A stretch of DNA of 15,297 nt from an uncultured Saprospiraceae bacterium (GTDB lineage: Bacteria; Bacteroidota; Bacteroidia; Chitinophagales; Saprospiraceae): assembly GCA_937959375.1 (NCBI GenBank), contig CALGLS010000167.1:1-15297 (forward strand), written 5' to 3'. The position numbers were made by a program, and so were the translations under genes. Shown piece after piece: positions 1 to 6,490 of the stretch. The number at the start of each line of letters is the position of its first letter. Positions within the stretch are counted from its first letter, which is position 1. The notes under the pieces are model-generated. The model was not told the origin of the DNA and ran no database searches. It was given only the letters and a program-made list of their open reading frames with translations.

Positions 1-188
1 ACAAAACCAAGTATGACAATTAGAAAATGAGGTAACCTTAAAGGCAGAAGGATAATAAAAATTGGATATACAATTAGATTGAAATAGCCAGACCATTCGC
101 CCCCAAAGGAAATGCCTTTGAACACGAGTACTTGTAATAATACAAATACAATAAAGCGAACTATGTTGGTGGTAACTATACTATTCAT
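1..188 (-). CDS. mreD: Rod shape-determining protein MreD, N-terminal part (cut by window edge)
   Basis: Reading the minus strand from an ATG at 188 gives 62 residues beginning MNSIVTTNIVRFIVFVLLQ, with at least two hydrophobic stretches, and the frame stays open to the window edge. MreD is a small polytopic inner-membrane protein that works with MreB and MreC in the elongasome, which directs lateral peptidoglycan synthesis. Identification rests on the position directly after mreC, the hydrophobic character and resemblance to Bacteroidota MreD N-termini. The start overlaps the mreC stop by 8 bases (ATGAATAG), so translational coupling is likely. The C-terminal part lies outside the window. 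Genes that usually follow in this phylum (mrdA/PBP2, rodA) cannot be seen. Confidence 0.85.
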   Translation of the reverse strand, partial: MNSIVTTNIVRFIVFVLLQVLVFKGISFGGEWSGYFNLIVYPIFIILLPLRLPHFLIVILGF

Positions 189-1020
189 TATCCAAGTCTT
201 CTTCTATAATCTCTATATCTTCTTTTAATAAGTCATTGACAACATAAACGTATCTGATCTTGCGTAAATCGTTGATCAAATTTATATCTATGGTGTGAAC
301 GTTACTTCCCGATTCTACCCAAGATGTATCGATGGTACCCACTACGATGCCTTGCGGAAACATCGAGGAGAAACCACTGGTTTGAACGGTATCTCCAACA
401 GCGAATACCACATCTTTCGGGATGTCTTCCAATCGCATTTTATCATAATCATTACCTCTCCAGACCAGTGAGCCGAATTCCTTGTTGGATGCAATTTCTA
501 CACTGATTCTTGAATTACGATTGAGGATTGACATGACTCGAGTATGCGAAGGAGAAGAGGCGGTAGTGATACCTACAATTCCCCCCTGTCCGCCAGCGGC
601 AATGACGCCCATATGTGGAGCAATACCGTGATTGGTACCTCGATTAATTCTAAGGTTGTTGTTATTTTTTTTGACAGAGTTACTGACAATACGAGATTGT
701 ATAAAAGTGTAACGTTGTCTAGAAGCTTCGTTGTAAGCAGAGTCTTTGAGAATGGTACTTAAGAACTGAGCGTTTTTTAGTTCAGCGCGCAGACGGGAGT
801 TTTCAGTTGCGAGACTATCTGCAACGGAAGACATGCCCCACCAGTGGGTCATCTTATCCCAGTTATTGTAAAAAGAGCCTGTAAATCGTTGGTGTGTACT
901 ATCGTAAATTTCTTTTTGTTTCTGATTGTTTTTTACGATAAGTGAAAAACAAACGATTTCAAGAATGATAAAAAAGATGACACCACCGTATTTTACAAGC
1001 AGAAAAATAAGGTTGCGCAT
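181..1020 (-). CDS. mreC: Rod shape-determining protein MreC
   Basis: This 279-residue protein has a short cytoplasmic N-terminus, one transmembrane segment at about residues 11-29, a polar region with a likely coiled coil at about 64-88 (ATENSRLRAELKNAQ), and a C-terminal beta-domain with the usual MreC signatures: NRGTNHGI, an internal GVI...GIVG stretch, and VGDTVQTSGFSSMFPQGIVVG. MreC is the periplasmic scaffold linking MreB filaments to PBP2/RodA in the elongasome. Its length is normal for the family. The ATG at 1020 lies 2 bases after the mreB stop, and its stop overlaps the mreD start, so mreB-mreC-mreD form one translationally coupled unit. Nothing looks damaged. Confidence 0.95.
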   Translation of the reverse strand: MRNLIFLLVKYGGVIFFIILEIVCFSLIVKNNQKQKEIYDSTHQRFTGSFYNNWDKMTHWWGMSSVADSLATENSRLRAELKNAQFLSTILKDSAYNEASRQRYTFIQSRIVSNSVKKNNNNLRINRGTNHGIAPHMGVIAAGGQGGIVGITTASSPSHTRVMSILNRNSRISVEIASNKEFGSLVWRGNDYDKMRLEDIPKDVVFAVGDTVQTSGFSSMFPQGIVVGTIDTSWVESGSNVHTIDINLINDLRKIRYVYVVNDLLKEDIEIIEEDLDNE

Positions 1021-1022
1021 GA

Positions 1023-2054
1023 TTAAACACTCTTCCTGTCAATTAGAAATGAAAACCTATGAGAGTTTTTTAACGCAATTCCTGTTCCTTTTACAACAGC
1101 ACGTAGCGGCTCGTCTGCAATGTGAACAGGTAATTTTGTTTTGTGAGCAATTCGTTTATCAAGACCGCGTAGCAAAGCACCACCTCCAGTAAGATACAAT
1201 CCCGTCTTGTAAATATCAGACGCAAGTTCTGGTGGAGTAGTTTCCAATGCTTTTAAGATCGCGTCTTCAACTTTCGAAATGGACTTGTCCAACGAATGTG
1301 CAATCTCTTGATAGGTAATTGTAATTTGCTTTGGAATACCAGACATAAGGTCACGGCCATTCACAGCATAATCGTCTGGTGGGTTTTCTAGTTCCTGTAA
1401 AGCAGAACCAACATTGATTTTAATCTGTTCAGCTGTACGCTCACCGATTAATATGTTGTGTTGGCGCTTCATATAGTTCATGATATCAGCAGTGAATTCG
1501 TCACCAGCTGTTCGGATCGATTGGTCACAAACAATACCAGAGAGTGCAATGACAGCAATCTCAGTTGTACCACCTCCTATATCAATGATCATGTTTCCGA
1601 TAGGTTCTTCTACATCGAGACCAATACCAAGTGCGGCAGCCATTGGTTCATGTATCAGATAAGTTTCTTTTGAATCAACGTGATCTGCTGAATCAAAGAC
1701 AGCTCTTTTTTCTACTTCGGTAATTCCGGAAGGAATGCAAATCACCATCTTCATGTGACTGAAGAATTTTTTGCGGGTTCCGGTCATATTGATTAAGCCC
1801 TCGATAAGACTCTCTGCAGCTTGGAAGTCTGCAATTACTCCATCTTTAAGGGGACGAACAGTTTTTATATTTTCATGAGTTTTCTCATGCATCTGCATAG
1901 CTTTAGTACCCACAGCGATGGTTTCACCGGTCTTGCGGTTGATGGCAACAATAGAGGGTTCGTCAATAATGATCTCTCCGTCTTGGATGATCAATGTATT
2001 TGCCGTTCCTAAGTCTATTGCTATTTCCTGCGTAAAAAAGTTGAAAAATTTCAT
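1023..2054 (-). CDS. mreB: Rod shape-determining protein MreB (bacterial actin)
   Basis: The 343-residue product is a full-length MreB. Visible actin-fold nucleotide-binding elements are phosphate loop 1 (IAIDLGTANTLI, residues 11-22), the EPMAAALG segment (136-143), phosphate loop 2 (DIGGGTTE, 158-165) and the adenosine motif (LTGGGALLRGL, 288-298). MreB polymerises under the inner membrane and steers the elongasome in rod-shaped cells. The N-terminal stretch MKFFNFFTQ is hydrophobic and could form the membrane-binding amphipathic segment, which is inference. It is the first gene of the mreBCD unit. The upstream gap of 364 bases separates it from an M16-family gene on the same strand and holds a candidate -7 promoter box at 2244-2251. 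Confidence 0.97.
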   Translation of the reverse strand: MKFFNFFTQEIAIDLGTANTLIIQDGEIIIDEPSIVAINRKTGETIAVGTKAMQMHEKTHENIKTVRPLKDGVIADFQAAESLIEGLINMTGTRKKFFSHMKMVICIPSGITEVEKRAVFDSADHVDSKETYLIHEPMAAALGIGLDVEEPIGNMIIDIGGGTTEIAVIALSGIVCDQSIRTAGDEFTADIMNYMKRQHNILIGERTAEQIKINVGSALQELENPPDDYAVNGRDLMSGIPKQITITYQEIAHSLDKSISKVEDAILKALETTPPELASDIYKTGLYLTGGGALLRGLDKRIAHKTKLPVHIADEPLRAVVKGTGIALKNSHRFSFLIDRKSV

Positions 2055-2235
2055 GTAATAGTTTGCCTGTTTTCTCTTGCGAGCTGAACGAGAATAACCT
2101 CTAAGGATAGAGTTCTGTTATAATATTCGGTTCGCTTAGTTGTGTAGTAAGAGTAAGTTTGTTGTGTTTGTCTTCAAATCAATACAAAATTTCTTTGGGA
2201 GGGGAAAGTAACCTATTTTTCTTTACCCCTATAGC

Positions 2236-2243
2236 TATTTTTG
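2236..2243 (+). promoter_or_regulatory. Plus-strand -7-like box TATTTTTG, back to back with the mreB box
   Basis: TATTTTTG matches TAnnTTTG exactly on the plus strand and abuts the minus-strand box. No gene follows in this direction before the 3' end of the convergently oriented M16-family gene, and no TTG -33 element sits at the expected distance. It may be a by-product of the local AT-rich dyad or drive a short non-coding transcript. Confidence 0.2.
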
Positions 2244-2251
2244 CAAAATTA
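2244..2251 (-). promoter_or_regulatory. Candidate -7 element for mreBCD (TAATTTTG)
   Basis: On the minus strand this reads TAATTTTG, matching the Bacteroidota -7 consensus TAnnTTTG. Transcription would start near 2238, giving an mreB leader of about 185 bases. I see no good -33 TTG/TTTG element upstream. It is the only exact -7 match I found on this strand in the gap. Confidence 0.4.
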
Positions 2252-2418
2252 ACGAATTTAACTGAAAGTAAAGAGAAAAAATGTATGTGTAGTCCCTATA
2301 CTTAGGAGTAATTTTACTCTTCATTGAAGCTTCGGCTTGGGAAGTGGAGAGTTTTCAATAATCGGGGAACTCCGCCCTTTAGTGATCTTTCCTATTCGCT
2401 CCTAATAATTACTAACTA

Positions 2419-3690
2419 TTAATCTCCTACGACTACTTCCCACATATCCTCTTTACGAAGATACTGTTGTGCTAATTTTTGCAATTGTTCGGGAGTTGTT
2501 TGATGGATAGATTCTACTAAAGTTTCAAAACTATCAAAGCCAAGTTGCTCCGTCACTATTGTTTTGACGACGTCAGACACGTTAAAGGTACCATCTAGCA
2601 TAGTTAAAAGATTGCCAAGCATGTAATTTTTTACCATTTTGAGCTCATCCACACCTATTTTCTCCTCACAGAGCTGGTTCATTTCTTTATAAATTTCTTT
2701 TATAGCAGCTTCCGCAAACTCGGTTCCGACCTCGGTTCCGACATAAAAGTAGCCATCTCGGTGTAAGGCATCAATAGTAGAGTAGATGTTGTAGGTGTAG
2801 CCTTTGTCTTCTCTGATGTTAGTCATGAGTCTAGATCCAAAGTAGCCGCCTAGTACGGTGTTTAAGAACAAAAGCCCTCTAAAATCTGGATGATGTTTGT
2901 TGAAAAGCTGTCGTCCAATACGAATAGAAGTTTGTACCGCTCCTTTTTGCTTGATGTGGATCTGTCTTGGTTTTTCTTGAATGATTTTTGGAAAATTTTC
3001 CTTTGGATCAGCCTTTACAGGAAGTTTTCCAAGGTAGTGATCCAGTTGTTTAAGCATCTCATCACTGATTTTTCCACTGATGATAACTTTACAGTTGTTG
3101 GCAATAAAATTCTTTTCCCAATGTTTGATCAAATCGGCTCTTTCTATCTCGCCATATAGTTCAGGTTGACTGTTGTAACCATAGGGATGTTCTTTTCCGT
3201 AGATATATTCAGTAATGGCTCTATAAGAGATCACGTCAACTTGCGCTAGATCCACTAACAAACGTTGCTTGCTGTTTTCCAAATAGCTATTTAGCTCTTT
3301 TTGAGCAAAAGTAGGTTCGGTTAGCAATTCAGTGATAAGGCTTGCCATTTTATCAAAATGCTTGTTCAAGCCATAAAGTACCACATTGGAGGTATCCAAA
3401 TTGACGGGCAAACTCAAGGAGCTGCCGTAGAAGTCAAGCAATTCTGCGATTTCGGCCGCAGATTTAGAGCGAGTCCCTTCTTTGAGTAGGTTCGTAGTCG
3501 CTCGGGCTACCATCTTTTTATCTTCAAAAGGACGGCCTGCGTTAAATATTACCTCGATTTTGAAAATTTCTTGAGTCCCCATATTTACTACAAACACAGG
3601 AATCCCATTACTCAATTTTATTTCCTGAGGAATTGGCAACTTAAGTTGGGTAATGTTTTTTATAGGAGGACTAACACCACGGTTGGGCAT
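2419..3690 (-). CDS. M16-family peptidase-fold protein, non-catalytic type
   Basis: The 423-residue product has the two-half architecture of M16 (insulinase/processing-peptidase) proteins. The N-terminal half opens with KLSNGIPVFVVNMG (about 25-38) and NAGRPFEDKK (50-59). The C-terminal half carries the substrate-binding R/Y segment GSRLMTNIREDKGYTYNIYS (285-304). In active members the HFLEHMLFKGT-like stretch supplies the zinc-binding HxxEH. Here the aligned positions are R63, T66 and N67, so no zinc site is present. This matches the non-catalytic subunit type that Bacteroidota often encode beside an active M16 partner, but no partner is next to it here. No signal peptide is evident from this start, so its location is unclear. 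ATG at 3690 gives the expected family N-terminus; no Shine-Dalgarno is obvious. Confidence 0.88.
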   Translation of the reverse strand: MPNRGVSPPIKNITQLKLPIPQEIKLSNGIPVFVVNMGTQEIFKIEVIFNAGRPFEDKKMVARATTNLLKEGTRSKSAAEIAELLDFYGSSLSLPVNLDTSNVVLYGLNKHFDKMASLITELLTEPTFAQKELNSYLENSKQRLLVDLAQVDVISYRAITEYIYGKEHPYGYNSQPELYGEIERADLIKHWEKNFIANNCKVIISGKISDEMLKQLDHYLGKLPVKADPKENFPKIIQEKPRQIHIKQKGAVQTSIRIGRQLFNKHHPDFRGLLFLNTVLGGYFGSRLMTNIREDKGYTYNIYSTIDALHRDGYFYVGTEVGTEFAEAAIKEIYKEMNQLCEEKIGVDELKMVKNYMLGNLLTMLDGTFNVSDVVKTIVTEQLGFDSFETLVESIHQTTPEQLQKLAQQYLRKEDMWEVVVGD

Positions 3691-3736
3691 ATTTGGTAAT
3701 TATTTCATGGATAAAGTGCTTAGAAAAGAAAGCTTT

Positions 3737-3840
3737 AGCTTATTCTAAGCTGATAATGGTCAATGATCTAAATGATACTGAACATTGCAATTGACGCTGA
3801 AAAAGCGTAATATTCGTTTGCTTTTCAAGAATCAACGAAT
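3737..3840. repeat. Three inverted repeats in the M16/dnaN divergent region
   Basis: Three small dyads lie in a row: AGCTTA-TTC-TAAGCT (3737-3751, extendable by a G-U and an A-U pair), ACGCT-GAAAA-AGCGT (3794-3808), and ATTCGTT/AACGAAT separated by 15 bases (3812-3840). If the minus-strand -7 box at 3850-3857 is used, all three fall in the roughly 155-base leader of the M16-family mRNA. They could be RNA hairpins or protein-binding dyads. Confidence 0.45.
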
Positions 3841-3849
3841 AACAGTAGA

Positions 3850-3857
3850 CAAAGTTA
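3850..3857 (-). promoter_or_regulatory. Candidate -7 element for the M16-family gene (TAACTTTG)
   Basis: On the minus strand the sequence reads TAACTTTG, an exact TAnnTTTG match. Predicted start of transcription is near 3844, leaving a long leader of about 155 bases. A -33 element is not evident. Confidence 0.4.
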
Positions 3858-3885
3858 GGCATTTGAAGCTAACTTAAAGGTAAAG

Positions 3886-3894
3886 TTATCCACA
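3886..3894 (+). promoter_or_regulatory. Perfect DnaA box (TTATCCACA) upstream of dnaN
   Basis: TTATCCACA is identical to the high-affinity DnaA box consensus TTATNCACA (E. coli R4 form). It lies 79 bases before the dnaN start and about 42 bases upstream of the candidate dnaN -7 box, between the divergent promoters. DnaA could act here as a transcription factor on dnaN. A second perfect 9-mer in reverse orientation lies inside dnaN (4716-4724). No cluster of boxes or AT-rich unwinding element typical of an origin is seen. Confidence 0.5.
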
Positions 3895-3935
3895 TTCTGT
3901 TGGTATTTTACACTAGAAATACCGACCATAAGCAT

Positions 3936-3943
3936 TACTTTTG
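3936..3943 (+). promoter_or_regulatory. Candidate -7 element for dnaN (TACTTTTG)
   Basis: TACTTTTG matches TAnnTTTG and lies 29 bases before the dnaN ATG, predicting a short leader of roughly 23 bases. The -33 position is poor. The leader is A-rich (AACAAAGTAAACGA), as is common before Bacteroidota start codons. Confidence 0.5.
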
Positions 3944-3972
3944 CAAACTGACTTTTAACAAAGTAAACGAAT

Positions 3973-5088
3973 ATGAAATTTAGCGTATCCTCTTCCGATT
4001 TATTAAAGCAATTACAAATTGCATCAGGTGCTATTGGCTCAAACCCAGTACTACCTATACTAGAAGATTTTCTCTTCACTATAGAGAATAAGAAATTGAC
4101 CATTGCGGCGACTGACCTGGAAACTTCGATCATTACCGAAATAGAGGTAAATGCAGATTCCAACGGTAAAGTGGCTGTACCTGCCAAAATCTTATTAGAC
4201 ACTCTCAAGGAATTGCCACAGCAACCAATTACCTTCACGGTAAATGATGAAAATTATGGTATCCAAATTACTTCCTCTTATGGTAAGTACCGCCTTGCTG
4301 GTGAAAATGGAGATGACTTCCCAAATATTCCTGAACCCGATAATGTAGATACTGTAAAGATTACAACCGATACTTTATCTCAGGCGATTAGTAAAACCTT
4401 GTTTGCTACTAGTAACGATGAGTTGCGCCCAGCGATGACAGGTGTTTACTTACAAGTAGATTTTAATAAACTAACTTTTGTAGCAACAGATGCACACAAG
4501 TTGGTGAAGTATACATTCAATGATGTAAAGTGTGAAGTATCTACTTCATTCATTATTCCTAAAAAGGCGCTTAACCTTTTGAAAAGTGCACTTTCAAGTG
4601 GTGGTGAAGTAACCTTGTCTTTCAATAAAGCCAATGCTTACTTTAACTTCGCTAACACGAAAATGATTTGTCGATTAATCGATGCACGTTACCCAGATTA
4701 CAACGCAGTTATTCCTGTGGATAATCCAAACTTGTTGACGATGTCAAGAGTTGATTTCCAAAACTCATTGAAGCGTATCGCTATTTATGCAAATAAAACA
4801 ACCAACCAGGTTATCTTGAATATTAACAACAGTAGCCTAACCGTATCTGCTCAGGATCTTGACTTCTCTAACGAAGCAACAGAGCAGCTTACTTGTACTT
4901 ACGAAGGCGAACCATTAACCATTGGTTTCAACGCAAAGTTCTTAATTGAAATGTTGAACGTACTGGAAAGTGACGAGGTGAAAATTGAATTGTCTTCTCC
5001 AACTCGAGCGGGTGTACTTTTCCCAACTGAGAACGAAGAGGGTGAAGAGATTTTGATGTTGGTAATGCCAGTGATGTTGAGCAACTAA
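3973..5088 (+). CDS. dnaN: DNA polymerase III beta subunit (sliding clamp)
   Basis: The 371-residue product is a complete beta clamp of standard length, with three similar domains at about 1-120, 121-245 and 246-371. Recognisable segments include the N-terminal FSVSSSDLLKQLQIASGAI, NPVLPILEDFLF, the LIDARYPDYNAVIPVDNPN stretch before domain 3, and the C-terminal LMLVMPVMLSN, which corresponds to the clamp's terminal MPMRL-type motif lining the partner-binding pocket. As a dimer it encircles DNA and tethers polymerase III and other clamp-binding proteins. It is monocistronic: a candidate promoter and DnaA box lie upstream and a strong terminator directly follows. dnaA and recF are not adjacent. 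A perfect reverse DnaA box, TGTGGATAA (4716-4724), is embedded in the codons for PVDNP. Confidence 0.98.
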   Translation: MKFSVSSSDLLKQLQIASGAIGSNPVLPILEDFLFTIENKKLTIAATDLETSIITEIEVNADSNGKVAVPAKILLDTLKELPQQPITFTVNDENYGIQITSSYGKYRLAGENGDDFPNIPEPDNVDTVKITTDTLSQAISKTLFATSNDELRPAMTGVYLQVDFNKLTFVATDAHKLVKYTFNDVKCEVSTSFIIPKKALNLLKSALSSGGEVTLSFNKANAYFNFANTKMICRLIDARYPDYNAVIPVDNPNLLTMSRVDFQNSLKRIAIYANKTTNQVILNINNSSLTVSAQDLDFSNEATEQLTCTYEGEPLTIGFNAKFLIEMLNVLESDEVKIELSSPTRAGVLFPTENEEGEEILMLVMPVMLSN

Positions 5089-5117
5089 TTGACTACAAGC
5101 TTGATCAAAGAATAAAG

Positions 5118-5152
5118 AGATGCAGGGTAACTATTTATCCTGCATCTTTTTT
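5118..5152 (+). terminator. Rho-independent terminator of dnaN
   Basis: A 13-bp stem (left arm 5118-5130, right arm 5135-5147, one G-U pair) closes a four-base CTAT loop and is followed immediately by a run of T (5147-5152). It begins about 30 bases after the dnaN stop. This is the strongest terminator in the window and separates dnaN from the lipoprotein gene. Confidence 0.9.
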
Positions 5153-5197
5153 GTAACAAACTATTTTGTAACAAACAACTTCATCTAAATTGTACAA
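5149..5197 (+). repeat. Tandem 13-base repeat and TTGT/ACAA dyads before the lipoprotein gene
   Basis: TTTTGTAACAAAC occurs twice (5149-5161 and 5164-5176), 15 bases apart. Each copy contains the dyad TTTGT-A-ACAAA. A third related dyad, the palindrome TTGTACAA, lies at 5190-5197, seven bases before the lipoprotein start at 5204. The arrangement looks like a set of operator half-sites, but the binding protein is unknown. The first copy overlaps the T-run of the dnaN terminator. Confidence 0.5.
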
Positions 5198-5203
5198 AGC
5201 AAA

Positions 5204-5695
5204 ATGGCAGTAAAAAACATAATTCCCCTAGCTTGCTTTATAGTAATCGCATTGATTATAGGTGCTTGTACTTCTTCGACTCCGACACCACCACCTCCTG
5301 TTGTTTTACCCAATACACCTGAAACTGTCGCACGCCAGTGGCAGCAATATGTAGATGAAAATAAATTTGAAGCAGCCAAAGTATTGAGTGCTCCCAATGC
5401 TTCAGAGTGGTTGCAATGGGTAAGTGAAACCTTGACGGAAGAGATGTTGGAAGAGGATACTTTGGCTCCTGTGAAAATATTGGGAATGACCTGTGTTGAA
5501 AATACTAATCGAGCTGCTTGTGCTTATTCTTTTGATGACAATGGTTTAATTTATCAAGATACGTTTGTATTGTTACAAGTCGCAGGGCAGTGGTTGGTAG
5601 ACATTCCAAAAGAAGCGCTAATTGAAAGTGATGACATGATAGAAGCGATGATAAAAGAAAAGCAAGAACAAGAGCAATTGCGATTAGAGCAGTAA
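5204..5695 (+). CDS. Small lipoprotein of unknown function, possibly NTF2-like/DUF4878-type
   Basis: The 163-residue product has a lipoprotein signal: a hydrophobic stretch at about 5-20 followed by the lipobox IGAC, with C22 as the acylated cysteine. A Thr/Pro-rich linker (TSSTPTPPPP) follows. The rest, beginning TPETVARQWQQYVDENKFEAA, resembles in general shape the small NTF2-like/DUF4878 lipoproteins, in which a helix pair with a conserved Trp precedes a curved beta-sheet; this assignment is tentative. Two further cysteines (in MTCVENTNRAACAY) might form a disulfide. The C-terminus is a charged helix (IKEKQEQEQLRLEQ). The gene starts about 115 bases after dnaN, behind a terminator and operator-like repeats, and precedes nadD by 48 bases, so the two may be cotranscribed. 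I do not recognise a specific function. Confidence 0.75.
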   Translation: MAVKNIIPLACFIVIALIIGACTSSTPTPPPPVVLPNTPETVARQWQQYVDENKFEAAKVLSAPNASEWLQWVSETLTEEMLEEDTLAPVKILGMTCVENTNRAACAYSFDDNGLIYQDTFVLLQVAGQWLVDIPKEALIESDDMIEAMIKEKQEQEQLRLEQ

Positions 5696-5743
5696 GTTTA
5701 TGGAGTTTTTAAACAACTTCAATATTTAATTTCAAATTGAATT

Positions 5744-6328
5744 ATGAAAATAGGATTATTCTTTGGTTCATTTAATCCCGTTCATATTGGGCATATGATT
5801 ATCGCTAATTATATGACTACACAAACTGATTTGGATCAGGTCTGGATGGTGGTCTCACCACAGAATCCTTTAAAAGAGAAATCATCATTGGCAAGAGATT
5901 ATGACCGACTGCATTTAGTTCGCTTGGCGATTGAAGGTAATAGTCAACTCGAAGCTTCTAAGATCGAGTTTAATCTTCCAAAGCCATCTTACACCATTGA
6001 TACCTTAACTTATTTGCGAGAAGCACATCCCAATAATGAATTTGTACTTATTATGGGAGGTGATAATCTGGGGACACTTCATAAATGGAAAAACTACGAA
6101 TTGATCCTTAGAGATTATCAAGTTTACGTTTATAGACGACCTAATTACGACCTTGGAGATTTAGCAACACATGAGAGCGTACAGCTATTTGATGCACCGC
6201 TAATGCAGATTTCAGCCAGCTATATCAGAAAATGTATACAGGAAGGTCATTCTATCCAATACCTTGTTCCAGAGCCAGTTTATGATTACCTATCCACGAG
6301 TAACATGTATCGGAACAAGGAAAGATAG
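5744..6328 (+). CDS. nadD: Nicotinate-nucleotide adenylyltransferase
   Basis: NadD transfers AMP from ATP to nicotinate mononucleotide, giving deamido-NAD, in the NAD+ biosynthesis pathway in the cytoplasm. The 194-residue product has the nucleotidyltransferase fold signatures: the N-terminal GSFNPVHIGH (8-17) with the HxGH ATP-binding motif, IMGGDNL (103-109), the HKW segment (113-115) involved in NaMN recognition in this family, and the C-terminal ISASYIR (156-162), a form of the ISSTxIR motif. Length is typical. The ATG at 5744 is fixed by the MKIGLFFGSFNP start. It lies 48 bases downstream of the lipoprotein gene, and no terminator is seen between them. Confidence 0.95.
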   Translation: MKIGLFFGSFNPVHIGHMIIANYMTTQTDLDQVWMVVSPQNPLKEKSSLARDYDRLHLVRLAIEGNSQLEASKIEFNLPKPSYTIDTLTYLREAHPNNEFVLIMGGDNLGTLHKWKNYELILRDYQVYVYRRPNYDLGDLATHESVQLFDAPLMQISASYIRKCIQEGHSIQYLVPEPVYDYLSTSNMYRNKER

Positions 6329-6490
6329 AAAAGTGCGAAGCTCCTGACATTTCATTTTAATGTGTTTCCCAAAAACAATAATAACTTAGCAGTGGTGTTT
6401 TATTACGAAGTTGCAAAGAAACTAATTGACACTTTGTAAAATATATGGATTATTTTTAACAGTATCCTTCTTGGATAACAAGCCTTTTCA

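Larger units (their letters stand above)
2055..2418. other. 364-base intergenic region upstream of mreB
   Basis: No credible coding frame is visible. It holds two back-to-back matches to the Bacteroidota -7 element (2236-2243 plus, 2244-2251 minus). It also holds a short hairpin, GAGTA/TACTC around an ATTT loop (2306-2319), and a bulged stem-loop at about 2350-2378 pairing GGAG...TTTTC with GGGGAACTCC. No convincing rho-independent terminator for the M16-family gene that enters from the right is seen. If the minus-strand -7 box is used, mreB has a leader of roughly 185 bases. Confidence 0.5.

Noticed and set aside
926..1192. 88-residue plus-strand open frame across the mreB/mreC junction
   Set aside because: It is a shadow of two certain genes on the other strand, without family resemblance.
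3691..3972. Chromosomal origin (oriC) at dnaN
   Set aside because: Only one perfect DnaA box lies in the gap, with no clustered boxes and no clear unwinding element, and dnaA is not adjacent. Regulation of dnaN is a simpler reading.
3855..4238. 127-residue minus-strand open frame over the start of dnaN
   Set aside because: It is antisense to the conserved dnaN reading frame, has no recognisable protein features and would cover the dnaN promoter.
6427..6450. Sigma70-like TTGACA before porZ
   Set aside because: No -10 hexamer at proper spacing, and Bacteroidota use a different promoter consensus. I could not pick a convincing porZ promoter.
6463..6477. Hairpin TATCC-TTCTT-GGATA just before porZ as a riboswitch or terminator
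   Set aside because: Only five base pairs without a T-tail; too small to support a call beyond a mention in the porZ entry.
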